A stretch of 64,000 nt of DNA from an uncultured Pleomorphomonas sp. (GTDB lineage: Bacteria; Pseudomonadota; Alphaproteobacteria; Rhizobiales; Pleomorphomonadaceae): assembly GCA_937868725.1 (NCBI GenBank), contig CALMMQ010000064.1, positions 1 through 64,000 of the forward strand, in the 5' to 3' direction. Below the pieces are notes generated by a model, which did not search any database, was not told the origin of the DNA, and saw nothing but the letters and a program-made list of their open reading frames with translations. This document shows positions 20,466-30,576 of this stretch, piece after piece (the stretch's first letter is position 1; each line of letters starts with the position of its first letter). A program made the position numbers and the translations under genes.

Positions 20466-20663
20466 ATGGGCCAAGCCATGTCACACCTCATGCGACTGAC
20501 TCGCGCCTTCCGTTCCGACACCCGGGGCGCCGTGGCTGTCGAGTACGGCATTCTCGTCCTCATGCTGGTCATTGCCCTGATTGGCATGTCGTCGATGACC
20601 AACGTTTCCAAATCGCAGTCCAACACCTTCAATTACATATCGAGCAAGCTGGCCGGCGAATAA
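20466..20663 (+). CDS. Flp family type IVb pilin (orphan)
   Basis: A 65-residue Flp/Fap pilin precursor. A short basic leader (MRLTRAFRSDTRG) is followed by the processing site G/AVAVEYG, with Glu at +5, and a hydrophobic segment GILVLMLVIALIGM that forms the fibre core. AAGGA lies seven nt before the ATG. No tad/cpa assembly genes are near, so any pilus would need machinery encoded elsewhere. It sits alone between mutT and typA with its own promoter space (140 bp). Confidence 0.88.
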   Translation: MGQAMSHLMRLTRAFRSDTRGAVAVEYGILVLMLVIALIGMSSMTNVSKSQSNTFNYISSKLAGE

Positions 20664-20683
20664 CCGACCACGCCGCGGCCATG

Positions 20684-20718
20684 AAAAAAGGCGCGCCCCG
20701 CCACGGGACGCGCCTTTG
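20684..20718. terminator. bidirectional terminator between pilin gene and typA
   Basis: AAAAAAGGCGCGCCCCG and CGGGACGCGCCTTTGTC form a hairpin flanked by A-run and T-run, between convergent genes. It can end both transcripts. Confidence 0.75.
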
Positions 20719-20742
20719 TCTTTGTCGCTTGTCGGCCGCCGA

Positions 20743-22569
20743 TCAGGCGGCCGCGTCCTTGCCGCGCATGCGCTTGCGCTCGATGGGATCGAGCAGGATC
20801 TTGCGCAGGCGGATCGACTTCGGCGTCACCTCGACCAGCTCGTCGTCCTGGATCCAGGCCAGCGCCTTTTCGAGCGTCATGCGGATCGGCGGCGTCAGGC
20901 GCACCGCTTCGTCCTTGGAGACCGAACGCACGTTGGTGAGCTTCTTGCCCTTGAGCACGTTGACCTCGAGATCGTTCTCGCGCGTGTGCTCGCCGACGAT
21001 CATGCCCTGATACACCTTCCAGCCCGGCTCGATCATCATCGGGCCGCGATCTTCGAGGTTCCACAGCGCGAACGCCACGGCCTCGCCGATGTCGGTGGAG
21101 ATCAGCACGCCGTTGCGGCGGCCGGGCAGATCGCCCTTGTGCGGCTGATAGTCGTGGAACAGCCGGTTCATGACGGCGGTGCCGCGCGTATCGGTCAGGA
21201 GCTCCGACTGGTAGCCGATCAGGCCGCGCGTCGGTGCGAAGAACACCAGGCGCAGGCGATTGCCGCCGGACGGCCGCATCTCGACCATGTCGGCCTTGCG
21301 CTCGCTCATCTTCTGCACGACCACCGAGGAATAGCCCTCGTCGACGTCGATCACCACCTCTTCGATCGGCTCCAGCGTCTCGCCGGTCGTCTCGTCCTTG
21401 CGGAAGACGACGCGCGGCCGCGACACGGCCAGCTCGAAGCCCTCGCGCCGCATGGTTTCGATCAGCACGGCCAGCTGCAGTTCGCCGCGACCGGACACGA
21501 AGTAGCTGTCCTTCTCGGCACTTTCCTCGATCTTCAGCGCCACGTTGCCTTCGGCTTCGCGGAACAGACGGTCGCGGATCATGCGGCTCGTCACCTTGTC
21601 GCCCTCGGTGCCGGCCAGCGGCGAGTTGTTGACGAGGAAGGTCATGGTGACGGTGGGCGGATCGATCGGCTGGGCGTGCAGCGGCTCGGTCACTTCCAGG
21701 GCGCAGAACGTGTCGGCGACCGTGCCCTTGGTCAGGCCGGCGATGGCGATGATGTCGCCGGCCTCGCCAACCTCGATGCCCTGACGCTCCAGGCCGCGGA
21801 AGGCCAGGAGCTTGGAGACGCGGCCCTGATCGACGACGGTGCCGTTCTGGTCCAGCACCTTGATGGTCTGGTTGGCCTTGACCTCGCCGGAGGTGATGCG
21901 ACCGGTGATGACGCGGCCGAGGAACGGGTTGGCCTCAAGCAGCGTGCCGATCATGCGGAACGGCGCGTCGGCCTCGATGTGCGGCGGCGGCACGTGGCGC
22001 AGCACCAGATCGAACAGCGGCGTCATGCCTTCCGACTGATTGCCCTCGGGGCTGTCGGAGAACCAGCCATTGCGGCCCGAACCGTAGAGGATCGGGAAGT
22101 CGAGCTGCTCTTCGGTGGCGTCGAGCGCGGCGAACAGATCGAACACCTCGTCGACAACCTCGTGGATGCGGGCGTCGGGACGGTCGACCTTGTTGATGGC
22201 GACGATCGGCTTCAGACCAACCTTCAGCGCCTTGCCGACGACGAACTTGGTCTGCGGCATCGGTCCCTCGGCGGCGTCGACCAGCACGATGGCGCCGTCA
22301 ACCATGTTGAGGATGCGCTCGACCTCGCCGCCGAAGTCGGCGTGGCCTGGGGTGTCGACGATGTTGACGCGCACGCCCTTCCACACGACGCTGGTCGCCT
22401 TGGCAAGAATGGTGATGCCGCGCTCCTTCTCGAGGTCGTTCGAGTCCATGACGCGCTCGGCAACCTTCTGGTTCTCGCGGTAGGAGCCGGACTGCTTCAG
22501 GAGTTCATCGACGAGCGTGGTCTTGCCATGGTCGACATGCGCGATGATGGCGATGTTGCGCAATTGCAT
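20743..22569 (-). CDS. typA: translational GTPase TypA/BipA
   Basis: A 608-residue ribosome-associated GTPase linked to 50S assembly, low temperature and stress. The start [24 protein letters not shown] holds the G1 loop (~10-18). [14 protein letters not shown] is G3 and [11 protein letters not shown] is G4. The EF-G-like domains and the BipA-specific C-terminus follow, ending [10 protein letters not shown]. The ATG at 22569 is the family start; an in-frame start at 22614 adds unrelated residues. It converges on the pilin gene. Confidence 0.96.
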   Translation of the reverse strand: MQLRNIAIIAHVDHGKTTLVDELLKQSGSYRENQKVAERVMDSNDLEKERGITILAKATSVVWKGVRVNIVDTPGHADFGGEVERILNMVDGAIVLVDAAEGPMPQTKFVVGKALKVGLKPIVAINKVDRPDARIHEVVDEVFDLFAALDATEEQLDFPILYGSGRNGWFSDSPEGNQSEGMTPLFDLVLRHVPPPHIEADAPFRMIGTLLEANPFLGRVITGRITSGEVKANQTIKVLDQNGTVVDQGRVSKLLAFRGLERQGIEVGEAGDIIAIAGLTKGTVADTFCALEVTEPLHAQPIDPPTVTMTFLVNNSPLAGTEGDKVTSRMIRDRLFREAEGNVALKIEESAEKDSYFVSGRGELQLAVLIETMRREGFELAVSRPRVVFRKDETTGETLEPIEEVVIDVDEGYSSVVVQKMSERKADMVEMRPSGGNRLRLVFFAPTRGLIGYQSELLTDTRGTAVMNRLFHDYQPHKGDLPGRRNGVLISTDIGEAVAFALWNLEDRGPMMIEPGWKVYQGMIVGEHTRENDLEVNVLKGKKLTNVRSVSKDEAVRLTPPIRMTLEKALAWIQDDELVEVTPKSIRLRKILLDPIERKRMRGKDAAA

Positions 22570-22792
22570 GAGGGGTTCTCGGTTATCGGAAAAAAGACAG
22601 ACGGCCCGGGACACGCGCCCGGACCGTCATCATCGACCGGCAATATACGAATCATTGTGACAAGAGCAAGAAAAACCGCCAACGGCCGACGATCAGCAGC
22701 CATGCAGGCCGAAAAACCGGCAAAAAAGCGCGCCCGCCGCCACCGCCGCCACTTCCGGTTCAGCCGGCCGTCACAATGCATACCCTTTAACT

Positions 22793-22806
22793 TTGGCTTA
22801 AGCCAA
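22793..22806. promoter_or_regulatory. perfect 14-bp palindrome upstream of the first chemoreceptor gene
   Basis: TTGGCTTAAGCCAA lies in the 348-bp divergent gap between typA and the chemoreceptor, 112 bp before the ATG at 22918, in an AT-richer stretch. It could be an operator. No matching regulator is identified. Confidence 0.35.
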
Positions 22807-22917
22807 GACCGGCAAGATACTTGAGGCTGCTTTGTAAAAACCCGCTGCGAGGATCAGCGGGAACGGTTGAGGTCCGTTGCGGCACCGTTCGGTTGGCACT
22901 TAGGAGGTTTGGCAACC

Positions 22918-24900
22918 ATGAGGCTTTGGCCGCGTCGGCGCAACTTGCGCATTTCCACTCGAATTTTCGCCTTCGGCGTCTTTTCCCTGCTCAGCCTCGG
23001 CGCCGTCGGCTTGATCTACGTGTTGCAGGACGTGCGTGTCGACGGCTACCGCCGTCACTCAGCCAGTGCCCGCATCGACGCCGAACTGGCCTCGGTGCTG
23101 CAGACCGGCGTGCAGACGCTGCGTCAATCCGAGATCAACTTCATCTATACCGATGACGAACGCTTCATCGGCTCGCATGACGACGCATTCCTCAAGACCG
23201 ACAGCACCGTCGAACAGTTGCTGAACCGCCTCAATGCCGACGCCCTCGACTCGCTCGCCTTCTCGCTGACCACCATCAAGCAGGGCCTCGCCGACTACAA
23301 CGCCGCCTTTGCCGACATCGTGTCGATCAAGAAGAAGCTCGGCCTCTATCCCAAGTCGGGCATCAACGGTGTCATCCTGAAGGGCGCTGCGGCCGTCGAA
23401 AGCCGTCTCGCCGACGGGAGCGAGCCGGCGCTCAGTGCCGCCTTCCAATCGTTGCGCGCCTTCGAGCGTGACTACAAGCTCACCCACTTCCCCAGCGCCT
23501 ATACCGATTTCGGCAAGCGCACCATGGACTTCACCCGGCTGTTGTCCGCGAGCGCCCTCGACGCCGACAACAAGAAGGCGCTCGGCGATGCCATGGCCGC
23601 CTACGCCGACGGCGTCCGCGCCTGGGTGGAGAGCGACCAGCGCTTCCGCAGCGTCTATCAGCAGCTGTCCAACGGCTTCGCCAATCTCGAGCCGCAGCTC
23701 GACGACCTCGTTACCAACATCAAGGCGCTCGATTCCAGCGCCACGCAGAGCGAGAACACCATCCGCGCCGAGGCGCGCATCCAGATGGCCATCGCCTTTG
23801 CCGTCATCACCATCATCACCGTGCTGCTGGCCTGGTTCATCGGTCGCGGCATCGCCCGACCGGTGTCGCGCATCACCGTGGCCATGAAGGCCGTGGCCGC
23901 CGGCGAGCTCGACACCGCCATCCCCTATACCGAAAACACCAACGAAGTCGGCGACATGGCCAAGGCGCTCGAAATCTTCGCCATGGGGCTTGCCGAGACC
24001 GAGCGGCTGCGGTCCGAACGCACCGCCACCGACGAGGCCACCGCCGAACGGCGCCTGGTCGAACGCCGCCGCCTTGCCGACGAGTTTCAGTCGACCATGG
24101 GCGCGCTGGCCGATCGCTTCGCCCGCTCGTCGGCCGAGGTCGCCGATGCGGCCCGCGTGCTGTCGGAAACGGCCGAGGCCACCAGCGGTCAGGCCCAGTC
24201 GGTCACCGGCGCCGCCCAGCTCGCCTCGACCAACGTCCAGACCGTCGCCGCCAGCGCCGAGGAACTCACCGCCTCCATCCGCGAGATCAACGAGCAGGTG
24301 GCCAAGTCGGCCAGCATCGCCGGCGAAGCCGCCGACGAGGCGACGCGCACGGAGGGCAACGTGCGGGCCCTGTCGGACGCCGCCCTGCGCATCGGCGACG
24401 TCGTCAGCCTGATCCGGGCCATCGCCGAGCAGACCAACCTTCTCGCCCTCAACGCCACCATCGAGGCGGCGCGGGCCGGCGAAGCCGGACGCGGCTTCGC
24501 TGTCGTCGCCTCCGAGGTCAAGCAGCTGGCCTCGCAGACCGCCAAGGCCACCGACGAGATCGGCGAGAAGATCGGCGAGATCCAGGTGGCCACCAACGAA
24601 ACGGTCGCCGCCATCGGCCGCATCACCTCCACCATCTCGATGATCCGCGAAGTGACGGCCTCGATCGCCGGCGCCGTCGAGGAACAGGGCGCGGCCACTG
24701 GCGAGATCGCCGAGAACACCCAGCGCGCCGCCGAGGGCACCCAGGCGGTGACCGGCACCATCGCCGTCGTCGGGCAAGCGGCGCAGCAGACCGGTCTGGC
24801 CTCCAATCACCTGTCGGAGCTGTCGGCCGAACTCGAGCACCAGTCGGCCGACCTGCAGTCGGAAGTCGCCAAGTTCGTCGACGGCCTGCGGGCGGCGTGA
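22918..24900 (+). CDS. methyl-accepting chemotaxis protein, HBM-like helical sensor
   Basis: A 660-residue chemoreceptor. TM1 lies near 15-37 ([20 protein letters not shown]). A long all-helical periplasmic sensor of ~250 residues resembles the helical bimodular (HBM) type. TM2 is near 290-312 ([19 protein letters not shown]), then a HAMP domain from [19 protein letters not shown]. The signalling hairpin [34 protein letters not shown] is canonical. No C-terminal CheR/CheB pentapeptide is present. GGAGG precedes the ATG. The ligand is unknown. No che genes are in the window, so it works with a pathway encoded elsewhere. Confidence 0.92.
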   Translation: MRLWPRRRNLRISTRIFAFGVFSLLSLGAVGLIYVLQDVRVDGYRRHSASARIDAELASVLQTGVQTLRQSEINFIYTDDERFIGSHDDAFLKTDSTVEQLLNRLNADALDSLAFSLTTIKQGLADYNAAFADIVSIKKKLGLYPKSGINGVILKGAAAVESRLADGSEPALSAAFQSLRAFERDYKLTHFPSAYTDFGKRTMDFTRLLSASALDADNKKALGDAMAAYADGVRAWVESDQRFRSVYQQLSNGFANLEPQLDDLVTNIKALDSSATQSENTIRAEARIQMAIAFAVITIITVLLAWFIGRGIARPVSRITVAMKAVAAGELDTAIPYTENTNEVGDMAKALEIFAMGLAETERLRSERTATDEATAERRLVERRRLADEFQSTMGALADRFARSSAEVADAARVLSETAEATSGQAQSVTGAAQLASTNVQTVAASAEELTASIREINEQVAKSASIAGEAADEATRTEGNVRALSDAALRIGDVVSLIRAIAEQTNLLALNATIEAARAGEAGRGFAVVASEVKQLASQTAKATDEIGEKIGEIQVATNETVAAIGRITSTISMIREVTASIAGAVEEQGAATGEIAENTQRAAEGTQAVTGTIAVVGQAAQQTGLASNHLSELSAELEHQSADLQSEVAKFVDGLRAA

Positions 24901-24926
24901 GCGATGAAACAACGGGAGAAAAAGGC

Positions 24927-24952
24927 GGCGCCGTTCCGAGAGGAGCGGCGCC
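24927..24952. terminator. terminator between chemoreceptor and Fic genes
   Basis: GGCGCCGTTCC pairs with GGAGCGGCGCC (10 of 11). On the minus strand the hairpin is followed by GCCTTTTTC, so it is best placed to end the Fic transcript, and it may serve both convergent genes. Confidence 0.65.
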
Positions 24953-25104
24953 ATTGGCTTACCAGCGCCTCCAAGGCGATGCCCCTCTTCACAGCAAGTT
25001 GTTTTCGTTTGTGCGTCACAGATTACGCACGACGCGTATTGTCTGTAATCAAATGGCGGTTCATGACACACAACGTTGGTCGTCAGTAACCCACGACGTA
25101 CAAA

Positions 25105-26226
25105 CTACAGCACCGACCGCCCTTCGGCGATGTTCAGCAACTGCGGAAAGGCATAGACAGCCGGGCGACGTCCCGAGCCGCCAGAGAGGGTACGCAGCAC
25201 CCCTGCCTCGCGCAGCACCTTCAGGATGCGGATCGCCGTCTCGCGCGGGATCTTGGCGCCTTCTATGAAATGGCTGCTGGCGAATATCGGTTTTGAAAAC
25301 AGAAAGTCGACCGCATGCGGCGAGAATTGCGAGTGCGTCCGCTCCGCCACTTCCTTCTGCATGTGCTGATGCAGGTCCAGAATCGAGCGCGCCTTCGTCT
25401 GGTTCTCCGTAGCCTGTTCGATGAGGCCCTGGAGAAAGAACCTCACCCAGCCCGTCCAGTCGGCATCCCGCGAAATCGCACGCAATCGTTCGATGTACTC
25501 GTCGCGGCGCGCTTCCAGATAGCCGCTCATGTAGAAGTTCGGGCCGGAGAGAACCTTCCGCTCATAGAGAAAGAGCGGAATGATCATCCGTCCAAGACGG
25601 CCATTGCCATCCTTGAACGGATGCAGGGCCTCGAACTCTGCGTGCGCGACCGCAAGCTGGACCAGGGGATCCGGCTGCGATCGCGACGCGACGTATGCTG
25701 CCCACGCGTCGAGTCCAGCCAGCAGGTGGGCCTGTGGTATCGGCACGTAGCCGGCTTCGTCCATCGGGCAGCCAGCGTTACCGATCCAGTTCTGCTCGTT
25801 CCGGAATGCTCCCGGATCCTTGTTGCGCCCGCGCACGCCGTCCATAAGTAGCATGTGCGCTTCGCGCAACAGATGCGGCGTCAGGGGGCGGTCTTCAACA
25901 ACCTTGGCCGAGACACCGAGCGCCCGGCGATAATTGCGGATTTCCTCGACATCGTCCCGCTTGGGCTGCTCAATCTCGCCACCAGCGCCCGCCTCGATCT
26001 CAAGGACCTCTCCCATCGTGACGTTGGTGCCTTCGATGCGCGACGAGAGGACCGCTTCTTGCGTGGTCAGCGGCGACAAGAGCACAGCGGCGTTGGGAAT
26101 GGCGGCAACAAGCCCGTCATAACGCGCAATCGCGGCGTTTGCCTGCCCGATGAGCGATACCAGGCTTTCCCAGTCGATCCCGGTGGGCGGAAACCCACCG
26201 AGATGATAGCGGACCGGTCCAGGCAT
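25105..26226 (-). CDS. Fic family protein (class II, self-inhibited)
   Basis: A 373-residue Fic-domain protein, expected to transfer AMP (or another nucleotide moiety) to target hydroxyls. The Fic motif HPFKDGNGRLGR begins at His202. The inhibitory helix motif SSRIEG (~61-66) is N-terminal, marking a class II enzyme that blocks its own ATP site. A Fic_N segment precedes it, and a C-terminal winged-helix-like region follows. GGAGA lies six nt upstream of the ATG at 26226; a TTG at 26238 is less likely. It begins 31 bp after argG on the same strand and may be cotranscribed. No antitoxin gene is adjacent. Confidence 0.9.
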   Translation of the reverse strand: MPGPVRYHLGGFPPTGIDWESLVSLIGQANAAIARYDGLVAAIPNAAVLLSPLTTQEAVLSSRIEGTNVTMGEVLEIEAGAGGEIEQPKRDDVEEIRNYRRALGVSAKVVEDRPLTPHLLREAHMLLMDGVRGRNKDPGAFRNEQNWIGNAGCPMDEAGYVPIPQAHLLAGLDAWAAYVASRSQPDPLVQLAVAHAEFEALHPFKDGNGRLGRMIIPLFLYERKVLSGPNFYMSGYLEARRDEYIERLRAISRDADWTGWVRFFLQGLIEQATENQTKARSILDLHQHMQKEVAERTHSQFSPHAVDFLFSKPIFASSHFIEGAKIPRETAIRILKVLREAGVLRTLSGGSGRRPAVYAFPQLLNIAEGRSVL

Positions 26227-26257
26227 GGCTGTCTCCAAACTGCCGTAACGACCTGGC

Positions 26258-27478
26258 TCACCCCCGATCGCGCTTGGCGAGGGTCCGGAGGCGCAGGGCG
26301 TTGAGCTTGATGAAGCCGGCGGCGTCCTTCTGGTCGTAGGCGCCCTGGTCGTCCTCGAAGGTGACCAGCGTCGACGAGTACAGCGACTTGGCGCTCTCGC
26401 GACCCTGAACGATGACGTTGCCCTTGTAGAGCTTCAGCGTCACTTCGCCCTCGACGTTCTCCTGGCTCTTGTCGATCAGCGCCTGCAGCATGTAGCGCTC
26501 GGGCGCGAACCAGAAGCCGTAGTAGATGAGCTCGGCGTAGCGCGGCATCAGCTCGTCCTTGAGGTGGCCGGCGCCGCGGTCAAGGGTGATGCTCTCGATC
26601 GCCCGGTGGGCGGCCAGCAGGATGGTGCCACCCGGGGTCTCGTAGACGCCGCGGCTCTTCATGCCGACGAAGCGGTTCTCGACGAGGTCGATGCGGCCGA
26701 TGCCGTTGTCATGGCCGAGCTGGTTGAGCTTGGTCAGGAGTTCGGCCGGGCTGAGACGCACGCCGTTGATCGACACGGCGTCGCCCTTCTCGAAGCCGAC
26801 CTTGATGATCGTCGGCTTGTCGGGGGCGTCTTCCGGCGAGATCGTCCGCATGTGGACGTATTCGGGCGCCGGCTGCGACGGATCCTCGAGCACCTTGCCC
26901 TCGGAGGAGGAGTGCAGGAGGTTGGCGTCGACCGAGAACGGCGCCTCGCCGTGCTTGTCCTTGGCGATGGGGATCTGGTGCTTCTCGGCGAAGTCGATGA
27001 GGTCGGTACGGCTCTTGAACGACCAGTCGCGCCAGGGGGCGATGATCTTGATATCCGGGTTGAGCGCGTAGGCGCTGAGCTCGAAGCGGACCTGATCGTT
27101 GCCCTTGCCGGTGGCACCGTGGGCGATGGCGTCGGCGCCGGTCTTCTTGGCGATGTCGATGAGGTGCTTGGAGATCAGCGGCCGGGCGATCGACGTGCCG
27201 AGCAGGTAGACGCCCTCGTAGACGGCGTTGGCGCGGAACATCGGGAAGACGAAGTCGCGGACGAACTCCTCGCGCACGTCCTCGATGAAGATTTCCTTGA
27301 TGCCCAGCATCTCGGCCTTCTTGCGCGCCGGCTCCAGATCGCCGTCGCCCTGGCCGAGATCGGCGGTGAAGGTGACGACTTCGGCACCGAGCTCGGTCTG
27401 CAGCCACTTGAGGATGATCGAGGTGTCGAGACCGCCCGAATAGGCCAGCACGACTTTCTTGACTTCGCCCTTTTTCAT
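26258..27478 (-). CDS. argG: argininosuccinate synthase
   Basis: A 406-residue enzyme that joins citrulline and aspartate in arginine synthesis, using ATP. The N-terminus [23 protein letters not shown] carries the PP-loop [19 protein letters not shown] and [16 protein letters not shown] are family blocks. The ATG at 27478 is the family start; the frame opens further upstream to 27550 with unrelated residues. The gene is monocistronic in most relatives, but here a Fic gene follows closely. Confidence 0.96.
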   Translation of the reverse strand: MKKGEVKKVVLAYSGGLDTSIILKWLQTELGAEVVTFTADLGQGDGDLEPARKKAEMLGIKEIFIEDVREEFVRDFVFPMFRANAVYEGVYLLGTSIARPLISKHLIDIAKKTGADAIAHGATGKGNDQVRFELSAYALNPDIKIIAPWRDWSFKSRTDLIDFAEKHQIPIAKDKHGEAPFSVDANLLHSSSEGKVLEDPSQPAPEYVHMRTISPEDAPDKPTIIKVGFEKGDAVSINGVRLSPAELLTKLNQLGHDNGIGRIDLVENRFVGMKSRGVYETPGGTILLAAHRAIESITLDRGAGHLKDELMPRYAELIYYGFWFAPERYMLQALIDKSQENVEGEVTLKLYKGNVIVQGRESAKSLYSSTLVTFEDDQGAYDQKDAAGFIKLNALRLRTLAKRDRG

Positions 27479-27694
27479 GGGAACTCCACGTGGTGGTCGC
27501 CCCCGCCAACAGGGAGGACAGGACGGCGGCGACGGAAATATCGTCGGCAATTTAGCCAGATATCGCCGCGACGCAAGGCAGGAAAAGCGCCGCCGCCGCT
27601 TCTTTCGCCAGCGGGACGATCGTGCGGGAGGCCATGGCGGAAGGCCCTGATCTGAGCTAGGGAAAGGCGACCAACGCTTAACGGATCATCGTCC

Positions 27695-29194
27695 ATGCTC
27701 TCCTCCGGCCCGATCGCCGCCCCCTCCGATACTGCGCTGTGGACGCGCCGGACCGTCATCGCCCTGCTGGCGCTGCTCGCCTTCCGCCTCATTGCCCTTT
27801 ACGCCACCGGTCTTGAGCTGTTCTACGACGAAGCCCAGTACTGGGCCTGGTCGCGCCATCTCGACTTCGGCTATTTCTCCAAGCCCGGCATGGTGGCCTG
27901 GCTGATCGCCGGCACCACCGCCGTTTGCGGCGACGGCGCCGCCTGCGTCCGCCTGTCGGCGCCCCTCGTCCACGCCCTTACGGCCTTCGCCGTCTTCGCT
28001 CTCGGCGCCCGGCTCTATGACGCCCGCGTCGGCTTCTGGAGCGCCCTCGGCTACGCCCTGATGCCGGCGGTGTCGCTGTCCTCGCTGCTGATCACCACCG
28101 ACGTGCCGCTGCTGCTGTTCTGGACGCTCGGTCTCCTCGCCGGCCACCGCCTGATCGCCGCCCCCTCGGCCGGCACGGCCGTCGCCTACGGCCTCGCCGT
28201 CGCCCTCGGCCTCAACGCCAAGTACGCCATGGCCTACCTGCCGCTGCTGTCCTTCCTCTATGTTCTCGTCGATGCCCGCCGCCGCGCCGTGCTCGCCTCG
28301 CCCTGGCCGTGGATCGCCGTGGTGATCGGCGTCCTCGGCTTCGTGCCCAACCTCGTCTGGAACGCCAGCCACGGCTTCGTCACCTTCGACCACACCGGCG
28401 GCAACACCGGCCTCGCCGAGGCCAGCCTGCACGCCGGCAAGGCGCTGGAGTTCCTCGGCTCGCAGTTCGGCATCGCCGGTCCGGTGATCCTCGTCGTCGC
28501 CGCCATCATGCTGACCGGCCGGCTGCAGAGCGCCCGCCCCGACGCCGACCGCTATCTGCTGTGGCATTCGGTGCCGGTCATCGCCACGGTGGCCGCCAAC
28601 GCCGTGTTCGGCAAGATGAACGCCAACTGGGCTGCCACCGCCTATCCCGGACTGCTGGTCGCCGCCACCGCCGCGCTCGTCGACGGCGGCTGGCGCCGGA
28701 CGTTGCGCCTGTCGCTGGGCATCGGCCTTGTTGCCGCCCTGGCCATCGGCGCCGGCACGCCGGCCTTTCACTTCGTCGACCCGCCGAAGTTCATCGCCCA
28801 GGCGCGCAAGATGGTGCACTGGCAGAGCTTCGGCGACACGCTCGCCGAGGCGGCCGGCGACACCGACCTCGACACCATCGTCATGGTCGGCCGCGAGCTG
28901 TCGGCCCAGGGCGTCTACCTCCTCAGCGGCCGCGGCTTCACCGTCCGCTCCTACACGCCGGTCGGTCAGGCGCCCGACGACCATTTCCAGATGACCATGC
29001 CCTGGCGGCCGGGCGACGCCGCGCCGGTGCTGCTGGTCACCGCCGGCGACATCGCCGATCTCGACCTTGGCGGCTACCAGGTCCGCAAGCTCGCCGACCT
29101 GCCGGCCCGCCTCCACTTCGCCGCCGCCGGCACCGTGCCGCTCTACCGCCTCGACCCGCGGCCGTCAGCGACCGCCGAACCGCCGGCGCAGTGA
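27695..29194 (+). CDS. glycosyltransferase family 39 (PMT/ArnT-like) membrane protein
   Basis: A 499-residue polytopic membrane glycosyltransferase using polyprenyl-phosphate sugars. The N-terminal TM helix is followed by the GT39 periplasmic loop ELFYDEAQYWAWSRHLDFGYFSKPG, with the catalytic acidic pair DE. About ten further hydrophobic segments run to ~360, and then a soluble C-terminal domain. Relatives add sugars to lipid A, glycans or proteins; which applies here is unknown. It converges on a PAP2 phosphatase gene with a 30-bp tail overlap. Confidence 0.87.
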   Translation: MLSSGPIAAPSDTALWTRRTVIALLALLAFRLIALYATGLELFYDEAQYWAWSRHLDFGYFSKPGMVAWLIAGTTAVCGDGAACVRLSAPLVHALTAFAVFALGARLYDARVGFWSALGYALMPAVSLSSLLITTDVPLLLFWTLGLLAGHRLIAAPSAGTAVAYGLAVALGLNAKYAMAYLPLLSFLYVLVDARRRAVLASPWPWIAVVIGVLGFVPNLVWNASHGFVTFDHTGGNTGLAEASLHAGKALEFLGSQFGIAGPVILVVAAIMLTGRLQSARPDADRYLLWHSVPVIATVAANAVFGKMNANWAATAYPGLLVAATAALVDGGWRRTLRLSLGIGLVAALAIGAGTPAFHFVDPPKFIAQARKMVHWQSFGDTLAEAAGDTDLDTIVMVGRELSAQGVYLLSGRGFTVRSYTPVGQAPDDHFQMTMPWRPGDAAPVLLVTAGDIADLDLGGYQVRKLADLPARLHFAAAGTVPLYRLDPRPSATAEPPAQ

Positions 29195-29926
29195 GGCGCC
29201 AGCCCGGCCGAGCCCGGCGCAGAGCCGGTCTTCGTCGAGGCGGCAGACCACCTCCTGGCACAGCGCCATGACGATCAGCGTGATGCACCAGGACAGCGTC
29301 ACGTCCGAAAGGAAATGACCGCCGAAGGCCAGACGGTTGACCGAAAAGACCAGCGCCAGGGCGATGGTGATGCCCGCCGTCGCCCGCCGCCAGGCCGGCG
29401 GCGCCAGCAGCACCAGTGCCGTCAGCAGCATCGCCGTCGAGGCTTCGCCGGAGACGAACGAGCAGTTGCGGCTGCAGGCGTGCGAGAACTCCCACACCCG
29501 GGTGTAGTCGGCCGCGCCACCGAACTCGGTCACCATCACCGGCCGCGCCCGGCCCCAATGATCCTTGAGCAGCAGGTTGACGATGAGCCCGGCGCCAATG
29601 CCGGACGAGGCCAGGAAAAACAGGCTCCAGCGCGGCCCGACGGCGAGGCGTCGACCACCGGCGACCAGCGGAAAGAGCAGACCGGCGAAGGCGGCGATCA
29701 GCAGCAGGCGGAACAGCAGCATGCCGAGCTTGCGCAGCTCGATGAACAGGCCGATGGAGGCGACCGGAAAACGGCCATCGCTGGCGAACAGCCGCGCCAC
29801 GCCGAGATCGAGGCTCGGAAACAGGTAGAAGACGTCGGTCAGCACGAACAGCGCCACGAACGCCGCGAGCCCGGCCCGTCGCAGGCCGTTGTCGATGCCG
29901 GTCGAAGCCGGACGGGTGTCGGACAC
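29165..29926 (-). CDS. PAP2 family membrane phosphatase
   Basis: A 253-residue integral membrane phosphatase. Motif 1 KDHWGRARP is complete. Motif 2 reads VSGEAS in place of the common PSGH. Motif 3 reads NRLAFGGHFLSD with the catalytic histidine. Five to six TM segments are visible. Substrates in this family include undecaprenyl pyrophosphate and lipid A phosphates. The start is taken as a GTG at 29926 with a strong AAGGAGG eight nt upstream; an ATG at 29962 would add 12 residues. The 3' end overlaps the GT39 gene. Confidence 0.82.
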   Translation of the reverse strand: MSDTRPASTGIDNGLRRAGLAAFVALFVLTDVFYLFPSLDLGVARLFASDGRFPVASIGLFIELRKLGMLLFRLLLIAAFAGLLFPLVAGGRRLAVGPRWSLFFLASSGIGAGLIVNLLLKDHWGRARPVMVTEFGGAADYTRVWEFSHACSRNCSFVSGEASTAMLLTALVLLAPPAWRRATAGITIALALVFSVNRLAFGGHFLSDVTLSWCITLIVMALCQEVVCRLDEDRLCAGLGRAGASLRRRFGGR

Positions 29927-30077
29927 GCCAAGGCCCTCCTTCAGTTGCCCCCTGTTTGTCATCGCCCCGCCGTCCTGACAAGTCCGCCACTTGCAACGCC
30001 CCCGACGACGGGCCATCTCTTGCACTTGACCGCCGACCGGTGCCGGCGGCGAACCAGCCCCGACCGGGAAGGACATC

Positions 30078-30464
30078 ATGGCCGATCGTCTCTTTGTCGA
30101 CCCTGAAATCATTGGCCCCGAGGACGGCCGCGCCGAGCGCGTCCGCCGCCGCTTCTGGACGACGGTGCGCCGGGCCATGGCGGCCATACCGTTCATGGAT
30201 CAGGTGGTGGCGGCGTATTTCTGCGCCTTCGACCCGGAGACGCCGACGCGGGTGCGGGCAACGCTGATCGCCGCCCTCGCCTATTTCGTCATGCCCTTCG
30301 ACGTCATTCCCGACTTCATCGCCGGCCTCGGCTTCACCGACGACCTCACCGTGCTCGCCACCGCCATCGCCGTGGCGCGGGCCCATATCGGCGAGCGCCA
30401 CCTCAAGGCGGCGCGCGCCTTTCTTGCCGACCCCGACGCCCGCCCGAAAGACGGCAAGGCCTAG
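30078..30464 (+). CDS. YkvA family (DUF1232) protein
   Basis: A 128-residue protein of unknown function. The DUF1232 core RATLIAALAYFVMPFDVIPDFI-like segment (~72-95, with PFDVIPD) and GFTDDLTVLATAIAVA are typical. One or two membrane-associated helices are likely. The ATG at 30078 follows a GGGAAGGACATC context. A dispersed repeat begins two bp after the stop. Confidence 0.85.
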   Translation: MADRLFVDPEIIGPEDGRAERVRRRFWTTVRRAMAAIPFMDQVVAAYFCAFDPETPTRVRATLIAALAYFVMPFDVIPDFIAGLGFTDDLTVLATAIAVARAHIGERHLKAARAFLADPDARPKDGKA

Positions 30465-30465
30465 A

Positions 30466-30576
30466 ACGCTTTCCGACCTGATAGCCGCATCAGGTCGATG
30501 AAAAATCGCTCCAGATTCACGACCTTGAGCCGCCGCTTGTCGATCATGTTGCTTCAACATGATCGGCGGATGCTTT
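30466..30576 (+). repeat. dispersed structured repeat, copy A
   Basis: About 110 bp, sharing its whole layout with copies at 46245-46357 and 63464-63573. Hairpin 1 pairs CGACCTGAT (30474-30482) with ATCAGGTCG around a 6-nt loop. A central GAAAAATCGCTCCAGATTC-like block follows, then TTGAGCCGCCG. Hairpin 2 pairs CGATCATGTTG (30541-30551) perfectly with CAACATGATCG (30555-30565) around CTT, and is followed by GCGGATGCT. It lies directly behind the YkvA gene. Confidence 0.8.

Noticed and set aside
20716-22824. Open frame of 702 codons on the plus strand
   Set aside because: Antisense shadow of typA, which carries all GTPase motifs on the other strand.
23059-25071. Open frame of 670 codons on the minus strand
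   Set aside because: Antisense shadow of the first chemoreceptor; the Gly/Asp/Val-rich translation is typical of such shadows.
30466-30576. Repeat A as a simple terminator of the YkvA gene
   Set aside because: Copies B and C lie in other contexts, including upstream of genes, and the long two-hairpin layout has no consistent T-run.
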